64,000 bases of DNA from Caldilineaceae bacterium (GTDB lineage Bacteria > Chloroflexota > Anaerolineae > Caldilineales > Caldilineaceae), in contig JAPKMW010000026.1 in assembly GCA_026645575.1 (NCBI GenBank), forward strand, positions 1 to 64,000, given 5' to 3'. The notes beneath the pieces were generated by a model that was given only the letters and a program-made list of their open reading frames with translations, did no database searches and was not told the origin of the DNA. Of this stretch, positions 26,327-35,500 are shown one piece after another; position 1 is the first letter of the stretch, and each line of letters begins with the position of its first letter. Both the position numbers and the translations under genes were made by a program.

Positions 26327-28721
26327 ATGGCGCGCATCCACATCTATCGAATCGCGATGCTCTGCGTGCTGCTCTGTGTCTGGCTCTTGCCACGCCCCTC
26401 ATCTGCCCCCCAAGCACTCGCTGCCGGCACCGTTGCGGCGGCCGATCCCCTCTGGACGCGCTGGCATCCCGACCACTACGCTCTGGCCGAGGACGGCCCC
26501 ACGCTCTGGATCGGCGCGGCGGGCAGTCTCATCCGCTGGGAGAAGAGCAGCCAAACTTATCGCCGCTACGGCCCGCTGGACGGGCTGCCCCAACAGGCGA
26601 TCTACGCCATTGCCGTGGATAGCGCCGGCAACCGCTGGTTTGGCGGGGATGGCGGTCTCAGCCGCCTGGATAGCGGCGAGCAGTGGACCCACTTTACCGT
26701 GGCCAACAGCGGTCTCGCCAACAACCTGGTTGATGCCATTGCCGTTGGCGCCGATGGCACGCTCTGGCTGGGGCATGGCGCAGATGATGACCGCATCAGC
26801 CGGCGCAACCCGGACGGCAGTTGGCTGACCTATGCCAGCCGGATGGCGGCGGTCGAAGCCAATGTTGCAGCCGTGCGTCAAACGCAGAATGTCAACCGCC
26901 TGTGGACAGTCGTCGGCAGTGAAATCTGGGTCGATTACAGCGTCTATACCGGCGCACAGTGGTTCAACCGCAGCCCGACGGCCGGCACAACGCCACCGCT
27001 GGCGGTGGTTGCCGACAGCGCCGGTGTGGTGTGGACCGCATCACCTGGTGATAAAAGCGCCTACAAGTGGGACGGCGCCGCTTGGTCTGTGATTAGCCTC
27101 TATGCTATCTTACCCTTTGACGGGCGCGTGACCAGTATGGCGGTTGGCCCGGATGACACGGTGTGGGTCGGCTTTGAAGAGCGCCCCGGCTTTCCTTACA
27201 CCAATCGCGTGGCCGGCTATGTGCCGTTGCATGACCTCAATGCCGACCAATGGCTGCCCCGGCCTGGGCCGGTCGCCGCCCTGTTGCCCACGACAGCCGG
27301 GTTGTGGGCGATGGGGCCGGCCTGGTTGCTGCAACCCGACGGCACGCTCACCACCATCCCCGATACACCACGTTATGCCGCCGTGACCGACGCCGTGGTC
27401 GATGGCGCCGGGCTGTTGTGGCTCCACAGCGAACACCACGCGCCGTACAGTGCGGGCAACCTCCAGATTCTCGATGATCGCGGCGATCCCGCCCTGGGCA
27501 ACGATCGCTGGACCCTGGCGCGACGCCCAGATGATCAGCGCCCTGGAGCGCACACCGGGCGGCGATCTCTGGCTGGCCGACTTCTATCAATACCGTTGGA
27601 CGGCTTACTGGCCGCCACGACGCTGGCATGACGGTGCGTGGATCACGACTACGTTGCCGGTGACGGGCATGTTGGGTGTACCCATTGCCGATATCTTTGC
27701 CCAGGATGAAGCACACACCTGGTTTGTCGCCCGTTACGCCGATGACAGCGGGCCTGGTCGCGGGCTGCTGGCACTGGACGACGGCGGCACGGTCGCCGCT
27801 GCCGGCGATGATCAGTGGCAACTCTACCCAATTGATACGGATGGCACGGGGGGCGCGGTCGCGGTTGATGCACTAGGTCGCCGCTGGTTTGGCGACAGCA
27901 GCGGCCTCTATCGCTACGATGGAAGTGTCTGGCAAGATGTGGGGCAAGATGGCCCTGCCGCCAATGGCATCTGTGATCTCACGCCGGCCGCCGATGGCAC
28001 GCTCTTTGTCCAGGTGGCCGGTGTTGTGCCTGGTTCTACAACCCCGAGTTGCGACGATCCCGACCAGACAATTCTCATCATTGGGCCTGATGACAGCATG
28101 ACCGCGCAACGGGTTGACCAGCTTGTTGCCGAACGCTTTGATCTGGTGCGCACGGCGCGCCAGCGCAACCGCTTGTGGAGTGTCGCGCCCGATGGCGCAG
28201 TCTGGTATCTGGTCGATGAAGCGGGGACAGGCGCTTCCTTGCAGTTGCACCGTCGCGCGACGACTGCGTTGACGCGCTACTCACTGCCCTTTGTCACCAC
28301 CGTGGTGCGCAGCCTAGAAATCGATCCGCACAACCATGTCTGGCTGGTGGCCGCTGGGTCGCTGTGGCGGTTGAGTGGCACACCCACCTTCACCCTGGCT
28401 GTCCAGCCCGACCACTGGCTGTTGCAACCCGGCGCCGGCAGTCAGGGCCAAATCACCGTGGGCAGTCAGGAAGGCTTTACTGGTACGGTGTCGCTACGCT
28501 TGTCCGGCTTCCCCGGCTCCATCACCACCGATTTGCCGACGGCGCCGGTGACAGTCGGGCAGCGCATCACCTTGACCCTCCAGGTCGCCGCCGAGACCCC
28601 CGTCGGTCTCTACCCGGCGACGCTGCTGGGAACGAGTGGTCCGCTGACCCGGACCACTCCACTTACGGTGTCCGTGGTGACGGCGGTCCGCACTGTCTAT
28701 CTGCCCGTCGTACAGCGCTAG
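26327..28721 (+). pseudogene. Secreted beta-propeller protein with LPVVQR tail, frameshifted
   Basis: The first frame (26327-27631) has a signal peptide (IAMLCVLLCVWLL ... QALAAG) and propeller strands such as AIAVDSAGNRWFGGDGGLSRL, typical of two-component-regulator-type propellers. At about 27515 sense moves to the next frame (DAQMISALERTPGGDLWLAD), which continues to 28721. One missing base in CTGGCGCGACGCCC explains it. Joined, the product is about 797 aa: a propeller of roughly 670 residues, then an Ig-like domain (QEGFTGTVSLRLSGFPGSI), then the end VYLPVVQR. The tail matches other secreted proteins here and suggests surface sorting. Confidence 0.75.
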
Positions 28722-28747
28722 GCGCCAAAACCGATGGCTGTTGATGC

Positions 28748-28765
28748 AATGCCTGAAAAGGCATT
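28748..28765 (+). terminator. Short GNRA-loop hairpin after the propeller gene
   Basis: AATGCCT-GAAA-AGGCATT forms a 7-bp stem with a GAAA tetraloop, 26 bases past the stop. No U-run follows, so termination strength is uncertain. Confidence 0.4.
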
Positions 28766-28799
28766 CTCAGGGCCCGCCAAAGGTAACTGATCAGCTTCT

Positions 28800-28850
28800 A
28801 GCGAGTCCGTGACTTGCAACCGGCTGGGGCGAGTCACGGACTCGCTCCGA
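28800..28850. repeat. Copy 2 of the GAGTCCGTGACTC hairpin repeat family
   Basis: AGCGAGTCCGTGACT and AGTCACGGACTCGCT form 15-bp inverted arms around TGCAACCGGCTGGGGCG. It is nearly identical in core to the copy at 32495-32545 and lies between convergent genes, where it may also help terminate transcription. Confidence 0.75.
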
Positions 28851-28863
28851 GCGGTGGACAACC

Positions 28864-31800
28864 TCACGTCTGCACCCCCTGTAAATAACCCTGCACTCGC
28901 TGAAGGTTCGCCGTCTCGTTGGCCGCGGTGTAGATCGACAGCGCTTCTTGCCAACAACGGATGGCTTCCTGGGGGTTGCCCTGGCGTTGATACAGCTCCC
29001 CTAGCGAAGTCAAGGCGTCGGCGGCGTGGTGCGCTTCGCCGATGGCGCGCAGCAGATGCAACGCTTTGGTAAAGAAGCGCTCGGCCTGGGCATACTCTTC
29101 CAGATCGACGCTCAATTCCCCCAGATGAGAGAAGGTGCGCCCTTCGCTGGAACGGTCACCCAGGTCGCGGTGAATGGCGAGCGATTGTTCCAAAAAGGCT
29201 TTGGCTGCGCCAAAGTCACCCTGGCGACGACAGATCGATCCCAGGTTGCCCAAACAGGCGCTCAGGCCGCGTGGGTCGTCAATTTCACGACAGATGACCA
29301 ACGATGCCTCGTAATAGGTGCGCGCCTGAGGTAGATTCTCCTCGTGGTCGGCCACAATGCCCAACGCCCGTAGGCTGTCCCCTTCCAGCTTGCGCCACTG
29401 AATGGACTGCGCCAGCGCGCGACAGGCTTCCAATTTGGGTCGCGCCGCGGCATACTCACCCTGATAGACCAGACACATGCCCCAATAGAGATTGGCCAAT
29501 GTAGCCGGCTTGGTCGCCTGAACAAGCTCGGCCACGGCCAACACGGCACGCGCGTCGGCAATGGCGTCGGCATAGCGCGCCGCCCGGAAAAAGAGACGGG
29601 CGCGCAGGGCATAGAGATCGGCCAGCAAGTGTTGCGCTTCAGCGGTTGGCGGTGTTGACGTTGGCTGATCACGCAGCGCCGTGATCGCCGTCCCAAAGAG
29701 GCTGATGCCCACATCGGACTGGCTGGTGATGACAAAGTAGCGCAATAGCCCATGTGCGCTCTCGGCCAGGGCAGCGACATTGCCATGGGTGGCCGCCCAT
29801 TGCCACGCCGCCCGGATATTGTCTAGCTCGCGCCGCAACCGCGCCACCGCCGCCGCCATCGCCGCCCCCTGCAACGTCGCCTCTTCCGCCGCCACCAAAG
29901 CCAGATACGTTTGGGCGTGACGCGCGTGCGTCGCCCCGGCCAGTTCGGGTTGGGCGGCAAGCTTTTCGGCGGCATATTGGTGTAGCACCAGGTGCAGGGC
30001 GTACCGTACTTCCGTCGCAGGCGCAGCATCGACCACAGCACCGACCACCGCATCAGCCACCGCATCGACCGTAATCGAACGTAACAAGGAAGCTTGCTGT
30101 AGATGAGTCAGCAGATCAGGCGCTGTGGCGGTGACAGATGTGGCGGCGGCAGCGGTAAAGGGACCGTGAAAGACCGCCAACTGACAGAAGAGGCGTTGCA
30201 GCGCAGGGTCCAGCAGCGCCCACGACTGGTCAAAGACGGCGCGTAGTGTGCGGTGCCGTTCGGGAACGTCACGCATGGTGGTTGCCAGCACATCCAGGTT
30301 CCGGCTAATCGCAGTCACGAGTGTCGGCAGCGCGACCTGACGCAGTTGCGCAGCGGCTAGCTCTAAGGCCAGCGGCATTCCTTGCACCAACCAACAGAGC
30401 CGGCCAACCAACGGCGTGGTCTGGGGCGAGAGGGTAAAGTCGGCCAGGAGCCGCTGCGCCAATGCCGCAAAGAATTGCACCGCTTCGTATTGGGCAAGCG
30501 GCAGTGCGCTTTCCATTGAGGGATCAGCCGATGGATCAGCCGGGTAGGCCAGCCCCGCAATATCGAGCAACCATTCGGCGTGTAGATGCAGCGGCTGGCG
30601 GGAGGTCACCAGCAGTTGCACACCGGGCGCGCGTTCCAGCAGCGCCAACGGCAGCGCCACAAAGTCCGTCAGTTGCTCATAGTTGTCGAGCAGCAGCAAG
30701 AGCGCCTTCGCTTGCAGATAATCCGTCAGGGCCGTCAGGCGCGCCGCTTCGTCCTCGGCCTGGTCAGGGAAAGGGTAGGCGAGGGCGTCGGCCACGGCAA
30801 AGAGAAGTTGTTCCGCCGTTTCTACAGTGGACAGATCGACAAACCAGATCCCATCGCGGTAGTGGTCAGCCACCCGGTGCGCCGCTTCCAGCGCCAGCCG
30901 TGTCTTGCCCGCCCCGCCCGGCCCCACCAGGGTCAGCAGATGACAGTGCGGGTCGGCCAGCCGCTCTTCAAGCTGAACCAATTCCCGCTGGCGACCGTGA
31001 AAGGGGGTGTGGTGGACCGGCAAGTCGTGGCGGGATGACAAGGTGACAGGGTGAGGGGGTACAGGTTGGCTCACCGTGTCACCTTGCCACCCTGTCACCT
31101 TGTCAAGGGCGCCGTCATAAATGGCTTCATAGAGCGCCGTCGTCTCCCTGGCCGGCTCGACGCCGATCTCGTCCAGGAGGAGGCGACAGAGCGTTTCGTA
31201 TTGGGCCAGGGCTTCGTTGCGCCGCCCATCGGCGGCCAGCGCCCGCATCACTTGTTGGTGGGCCGCTTCCAGCAAGGGGTCCAGTTCGACGCGCCGCCAG
31301 GCATACTGATAGGCCGTCTCCCAGTCCTGTTGCGCTTCCTGGTGCTGCACCAGGGTGTCGAGGGCTTGCAACACCGCGCGCCGCAGCCATTCCCGTTTGA
31401 GCAGTGCCCACTCTTCAAAGGCGGGGCTGTCCGCAGCCAGGCCGAGCAGAAAATCGCCGCGGTAGTGGGTCACGGCGCTTGCCAGTTGTTGACAGCAGAG
31501 TTGGCACTGGTGACGGGCGGTATGGGTGTGCTGTTGGGTGGCGGTCAACACCGTGGTAAAGGCGGTCAGATCAACCCAGGTGGCGCTGGCCTGGTTGAAT
31601 TGCAACCCCTGGCGGGTGATGAGCAAGAGGGGTTCAGCCACCGCCGCGCTGGGCAGAGCGCGTTGCAGCCGAGTCAGGGTTTGGCGCAAATTCTGGCGCG
31701 CGAGCCCCGCCGGTCGCTCCGGCCAGAGCAATTCGGCCAGAAATTCACGGGTATGCGCCTGCTCCGCCTCAACGGCCAGATAGGCCAGCAACGCCTGCAT

Positions 31801-31890
31801 CTTGGCCGAACTGAGACCGGCCACCGGCTGCGCTTTATAGAAGAGTTGACATGGCCCCATAAGCAAGAGCTGAAATTGCTGCGCCATCAT
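28864..31890 (-). CDS. BTAD-domain transcriptional regulator with NB-ARC ATPase and TPR
   Basis: This 1008-aa STAND regulator has an OmpR-like winged helix at 1-100 and a bacterial transcriptional activation domain at 100-260. A linker (DKVTGWQGDTVSQ) encoded by a GTGACAAG palindrome follows. Next comes an NB-ARC module with Walker A GPGGAGKT (323-330), Walker B LLLLLDNYEQ and LVTSRQ. The GMPLALELAAAQL motif and a winged-helix follow at 500-620. Tetratricopeptide repeats run from about 750 to the end (ACLGNLGSICRRQGDFGAAK). Such MalT/SARP-like proteins sense a ligand, oligomerise with ATP and activate promoters. The signal is unknown. A TATAAT lies only 7 bases before the start. Confidence 0.92.
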   Translation of the reverse strand: MMAQQFQLLLMGPCQLFYKAQPVAGLSSAKMQALLAYLAVEAEQAHTREFLAELLWPERPAGLARQNLRQTLTRLQRALPSAAVAEPLLLITRQGLQFNQASATWVDLTAFTTVLTATQQHTHTARHQCQLCCQQLASAVTHYRGDFLLGLAADSPAFEEWALLKREWLRRAVLQALDTLVQHQEAQQDWETAYQYAWRRVELDPLLEAAHQQVMRALAADGRRNEALAQYETLCRLLLDEIGVEPARETTALYEAIYDGALDKVTGWQGDTVSQPVPPHPVTLSSRHDLPVHHTPFHGRQRELVQLEERLADPHCHLLTLVGPGGAGKTRLALEAAHRVADHYRDGIWFVDLSTVETAEQLLFAVADALAYPFPDQAEDEAARLTALTDYLQAKALLLLLDNYEQLTDFVALPLALLERAPGVQLLVTSRQPLHLHAEWLLDIAGLAYPADPSADPSMESALPLAQYEAVQFFAALAQRLLADFTLSPQTTPLVGRLCWLVQGMPLALELAAAQLRQVALPTLVTAISRNLDVLATTMRDVPERHRTLRAVFDQSWALLDPALQRLFCQLAVFHGPFTAAAATSVTATAPDLLTHLQQASLLRSITVDAVADAVVGAVVDAAPATEVRYALHLVLHQYAAEKLAAQPELAGATHARHAQTYLALVAAEEATLQGAAMAAAVARLRRELDNIRAAWQWAATHGNVAALAESAHGLLRYFVITSQSDVGISLFGTAITALRDQPTSTPPTAEAQHLLADLYALRARLFFRAARYADAIADARAVLAVAELVQATKPATLANLYWGMCLVYQGEYAAARPKLEACRALAQSIQWRKLEGDSLRALGIVADHEENLPQARTYYEASLVICREIDDPRGLSACLGNLGSICRRQGDFGAAKAFLEQSLAIHRDLGDRSSEGRTFSHLGELSVDLEEYAQAERFFTKALHLLRAIGEAHHAADALTSLGELYQRQGNPQEAIRCWQEALSIYTAANETANLQRVQGYLQGVQT
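31036..31105. repeat. GTGACAAG palindrome inside the BTAD regulator gene
   Basis: A perfect 18-bp inverted repeat TGACAAGGTGACAGGGTG / CACCCTGTCACCTTGTCA (31036-31053 and 31088-31105) lies in frame in the linker between the BTAD and NB-ARC domains. It belongs to the same family as the linkers of the giant gene. Confidence 0.9.
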
Positions 31891-31896
31891 GGCTTG

Positions 31897-31902
31897 ATTA
31901 TA
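31897..31902 (-). promoter_or_regulatory. -10 element next to the BTAD regulator start
   Basis: A perfect TATAAT on the minus strand ends 7 bases before the ATG at 31890. If used, transcription would begin at or next to the start codon, giving a leaderless mRNA. No good -35 element is visible. Confidence 0.4.
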
Positions 31903-32227
31903 CCGAAGAAGCGGACGATGTAAAACTGTCAGTTACCTGTTGGTTTATCCCGGCCCACTGCCCTTATGATAGGGACGCTGCCGGGCGCATCACATCCGGC
32001 CACGATACCCAGTCACGATCCAGTCACGATGATGCGCTATGCTGTTCGGTAAATCGTCCATTGTCGCGTAGTCGCGTAGTCGCGTGGTCTGGATGACACG
32101 ACTACGCGACCAGGCGACGCCATGACGGCTTTTCATCGTTATGGGTGTGTCACTCTCATGACGACTGATGGGTAAGTTCGTTTCGGCGTTTCTGTGAACC
32201 CGGCTGGAGAAAGTGAGACGCAACGGC
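31903..32227. other. Divergent intergenic region with GTCGCGTA repeats
   Basis: Between the BTAD regulator and the small protein gene. At about 32063-32090 three tandem GTCGCGTA-type units occur, and at 32093-32110 the inverted form (GACACGACTACGCGAC) follows, giving an imperfect hairpin. This could be an operator or a small repeat element. No coding sequence is supported. Confidence 0.4.
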
Positions 32228-32449
32228 ATGGCTGAACTCTATCACTCCTACCTGCTCCGGTTGCGCTATGTGGACAACGTCGGTCAACCCACTTGGCTGA
32301 TCACGGTGGAACATCCCGGCCAGGGGACGCAAGAACGTTTTTCTGATCTGACAGCGCTTGTCACCTTCCTACATCACACCATGGCGCTAGTTGACACTGG
32401 ATTGTGCTGTGATGAATTGCACCGTCCCGCATCGAGTCGTACGGAGTGA
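32228..32449 (+). CDS. Small conserved-type hypothetical protein
   Basis: This 73-aa protein starts at ATG 32228 (an in-frame ATG at 32213 lacks support). Its pattern YLLRLRYVDNVGQPTWLITV, then GTQERFSDLTALVTFL, resembles a family of 60-90-aa proteins common in Chloroflexota, in which a YLLRL strand precedes a substrate-like strand and a final FxxLxALxxFL helix. No function is known for them. It lies alone, divergent from the BTAD regulator, and GGAGAAAG is found about 15 bases upstream. Confidence 0.6.
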   Translation: MAELYHSYLLRLRYVDNVGQPTWLITVEHPGQGTQERFSDLTALVTFLHHTMALVDTGLCCDELHRPASSRTE

Positions 32450-32457
32450 CATCAGTA

Positions 32458-32573
32458 AGGGTCCGTAAAAAGAGAACTTGAGACACCGCTCCTTGCGAGT
32501 CCGTGACTCGCAACCGACCTGGGGGAGTCACGGACTCGCAAGGAGCAACCTCTTATTCTTTTTCGGCCCCTAA
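32458..32573. repeat. Copy 3 of the GAGTCCGTGACTC hairpin repeat family
   Basis: The core arms GCTCCTTGCGAGTCCGTGACTC and their complement lie inside imperfect outer arms GGGTCCGTAAAAAG / CTTTTTCGGCCCC, about 116 bp in all. TAA directly flanks both ends and may be a target duplication. It is the most complete copy of the family in the window. Confidence 0.75.
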
Positions 32574-32592
32574 GTAAAAAGGAGTATGCCCG

Positions 32593-35500
32593 ATGAATCA
32601 AGGTCTCCGCAAGCGCCGTTCCTTGCGCTTTTCACACTTCGTGGTGTTGGGGTTGAGCCTCTGTTTGCTCTGGACGCAGAGCATCGCCGCTGTGGCGCAA
32701 ACGACGCCGAATGGTAATGCCGCCGGTGCGCAAAGCCCGACCGCCCCGCGTGACTGTATCGACCCACTCAAAGCCACCCACCTCGCCATGACTGCGCTCT
32801 CGATTGGGCTGGGCTTTTCGCCGCTCAAAGCATGGGGCACCGTTACCGATCTGGCGGCGCATGTGGCCGAAGTGGGGTTGAAATATTGTATGCCAGAGTT
32901 GAAGGCGCCGCCGGACAAGGTAATCACGCCGCCGGTGGGTACTTGCACCGTCAGCCTACGCATTCCCATTGACCGTTCCGCCCTGGAGCAGATCGTCCTC
33001 GATAGCGAGATCCTGGAACTGGTGCTGGCCGATCCGGGCATTACGCTGCCCCCCGGCTTTGAACAAGCGCTGCGCGATGCCCTGGCAAGTCCGTATGGTC
33101 AATTCACCAATGAAATCACCGGCGAATACTCGAATATCTACGCCATCGTCCTGCCCGGCTTTTCTACAGCCATCTATCCATCCCACTGGGGCGATGTCGG
33201 CGCGCCGGAGATCTATCACTACCAGTCCGATGTCAAAGTCACGCTGACCCATCCCGGTCAACGGATTGACGCCAACACCGTCCAATTCCGCTCCGGCGTC
33301 CACACCCTCACCTGGACTGGCGACACGCAACTCTCTGGGGCCGATCTCATTTGGATTCCCGATCTCTCCAACCTGGGGCCGACCCAGGCCAAAGCCAAAA
33401 AAGAGGCGGTCAAGGAGACCTGGAAACAGACAATCAAACGCTGGATTCGCCAGGCCAGGGAAGCCGCCCAGGATGTGTACACCGACATTGCCAAAAATCA
33501 AGCCAAGAAGACCAAGGCGAAGTTGGCCCAGTTAGGCAAGAAAAAGGCTGCCGACATGGCGAAAGATGCCGCAATCCGCAAGCCCGTCGGCTATGTGCTG
33601 GATGAATATTTTCTCAGCAGCTACTCCCACGGCGTGACAACGGTTGACCGCCAACGCCTGATCATCATCGACCACAACGCTCCCACCATCAGCGGCAACG
33701 GCCCGGTGACGGTGGAGGCGCTTGAACCGGGCGGGGTCAGCGCCGGCAAACATCTACAAGCCTTGCGTAACAGCCTCACCGTCAGCGATGACTGTGACCT
33801 GGATCCGACGCTGCTCTGGTCAACCCCCGCCTTCTGGCCCTTGAGTAAGCAGGCCGACGGCACATCGATCCCTTCGACTATTACCTGGACGGCGCGTGAC
33901 AAGGGGGCCAAGGACGCCAATGGCGGCTACAATGAAAGCCAGGTGACACAGCAGGTCACCGTGGTCGATACCAAGCCGCCGATCCTGGTGGCGCCGCCGC
34001 CGGTCATCATGGAGGCAACGGGCAGCGCCATCGACGTGCCGCTGGGGCGCCCGCAAACCTTTGATGTGGCCGATCTGCGCCCGACCATCACCAACAATGC
34101 GCCGGCCCAATTCACCCAGGGCGTCTATCGCATCGACTGGAGCGCCACCGACTTCTCCGGCAATGTCTCGGCGCAGACCAGGGACACGGTGCAGATTGTC
34201 AACATCAAGCAGCCGGGAACCAACCAGTTGCCCACGGCCTTTCCTCAGACCGGCAGCAATGCCATCCAGGCCATCGCCGATGAACCGATCAAGATCACCG
34301 TGCGCGGCCAGGATGGCGATCCGACCCCCGACCCGCTCTGGTTCTCGATTGAAAATCAGCCGCGGAACGGCTTCTTTATCGCGCCGCTCTACCCCTATTT
34401 CATCAACGATTACCGTATGACCGCCCGTTACAGCCCATGGATCGCGGCTCGTGAAGGGGAAGCGGTCGCCTGGCAGGTGGCGCAAAGCCAGCAAGCGATG
34501 CGGGACTACATCATTGGCCTCTGCCAACAGGACATCCATCGCACCGATCTGCCCAACGACTTTGTCAGCGGTATGGACTATTTTGCCGTCGATGAAGCAG
34601 GTTACACCTATATCTACGATGAGTTTTACCATCGCTGCACCCCCGGCGGCAGCACCGTTGCCCCCTATACCCGCCCGCGCATCTCGGTTTGGGATCAGGC
34701 CGGTAACTTTGTGGGTCAACAGGAACGCGACAGCGGCGGCCATCCGCTGCGCAGTGTCAAGTTCAACGTGGCCCGTGGCACCATCATTTCTGTACAGAGC
34801 GACGGCAGTAGCACCGGCACCAGTTCAGTTGACATCTCACGCCTTCAACCCGAAAACACAGCGCAGCCAGTCGAACAGGTGCAGTTCTATGGTCTCCACA
34901 ACCGTATCAACAACATCAACGTGGGCGCCGCGCAGACATCCCGCCGGCCCGAATACAAAAACGCCCGCGCCGCCGTGCTGGACAATGCGCGGGGCATTCT
35001 CTACCTGATCGGCACCCACAACCTGACTGGACTAGCTGCCTTCAAGACCGCACCTTGTGACAGTCGCCCAGAAGATGGTCCCACGGCGTGTCTCAATCTG
35101 GTCGGCGTTCAGGTCTACTCCCTGCCCATCATCCAAAGCACCAAATGGCACGATTTTCCCGGCGTGGGGGTGGACGCCATGCGCCTCGAACAGATCAACG
35201 ACATTGCGCTGGACAGCAAGGGCGCCGTCTATATCAGCGTCAACAATGGGCGGGGCTGGAGCCGGATCTACAAGTATGCCGAACCGACTGTCGCCGCGGA
35301 TGGCGCGATCACCCTGGGTGGGCTGGTGGGCTGGATGGGCAAGTGCGACAGCGGCCCCAACTGCGATTACGTTCACCAGCGCAGCATCGGTTTCCTCTGC
35401 ACCGACGCCACCTGTTTTCTGGACGACCCGACAAACGAGACCGGCAACCGTCCGGGGCAGTTCGACGGCATTGCGTCGCTGGCCTTTGACCGCAACGATG

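Noticed and set aside
27402..28721. Second propeller frame as a separate gene
   Set aside because: It has no ribosome site or signal peptide and continues the upstream propeller exactly at the frameshift.
33820..34743. 307-codon minus-strand frame inside the 1805-aa protein gene
   Set aside because: GC-rich antisense shadow; the plus strand has continuous domain homology throughout.
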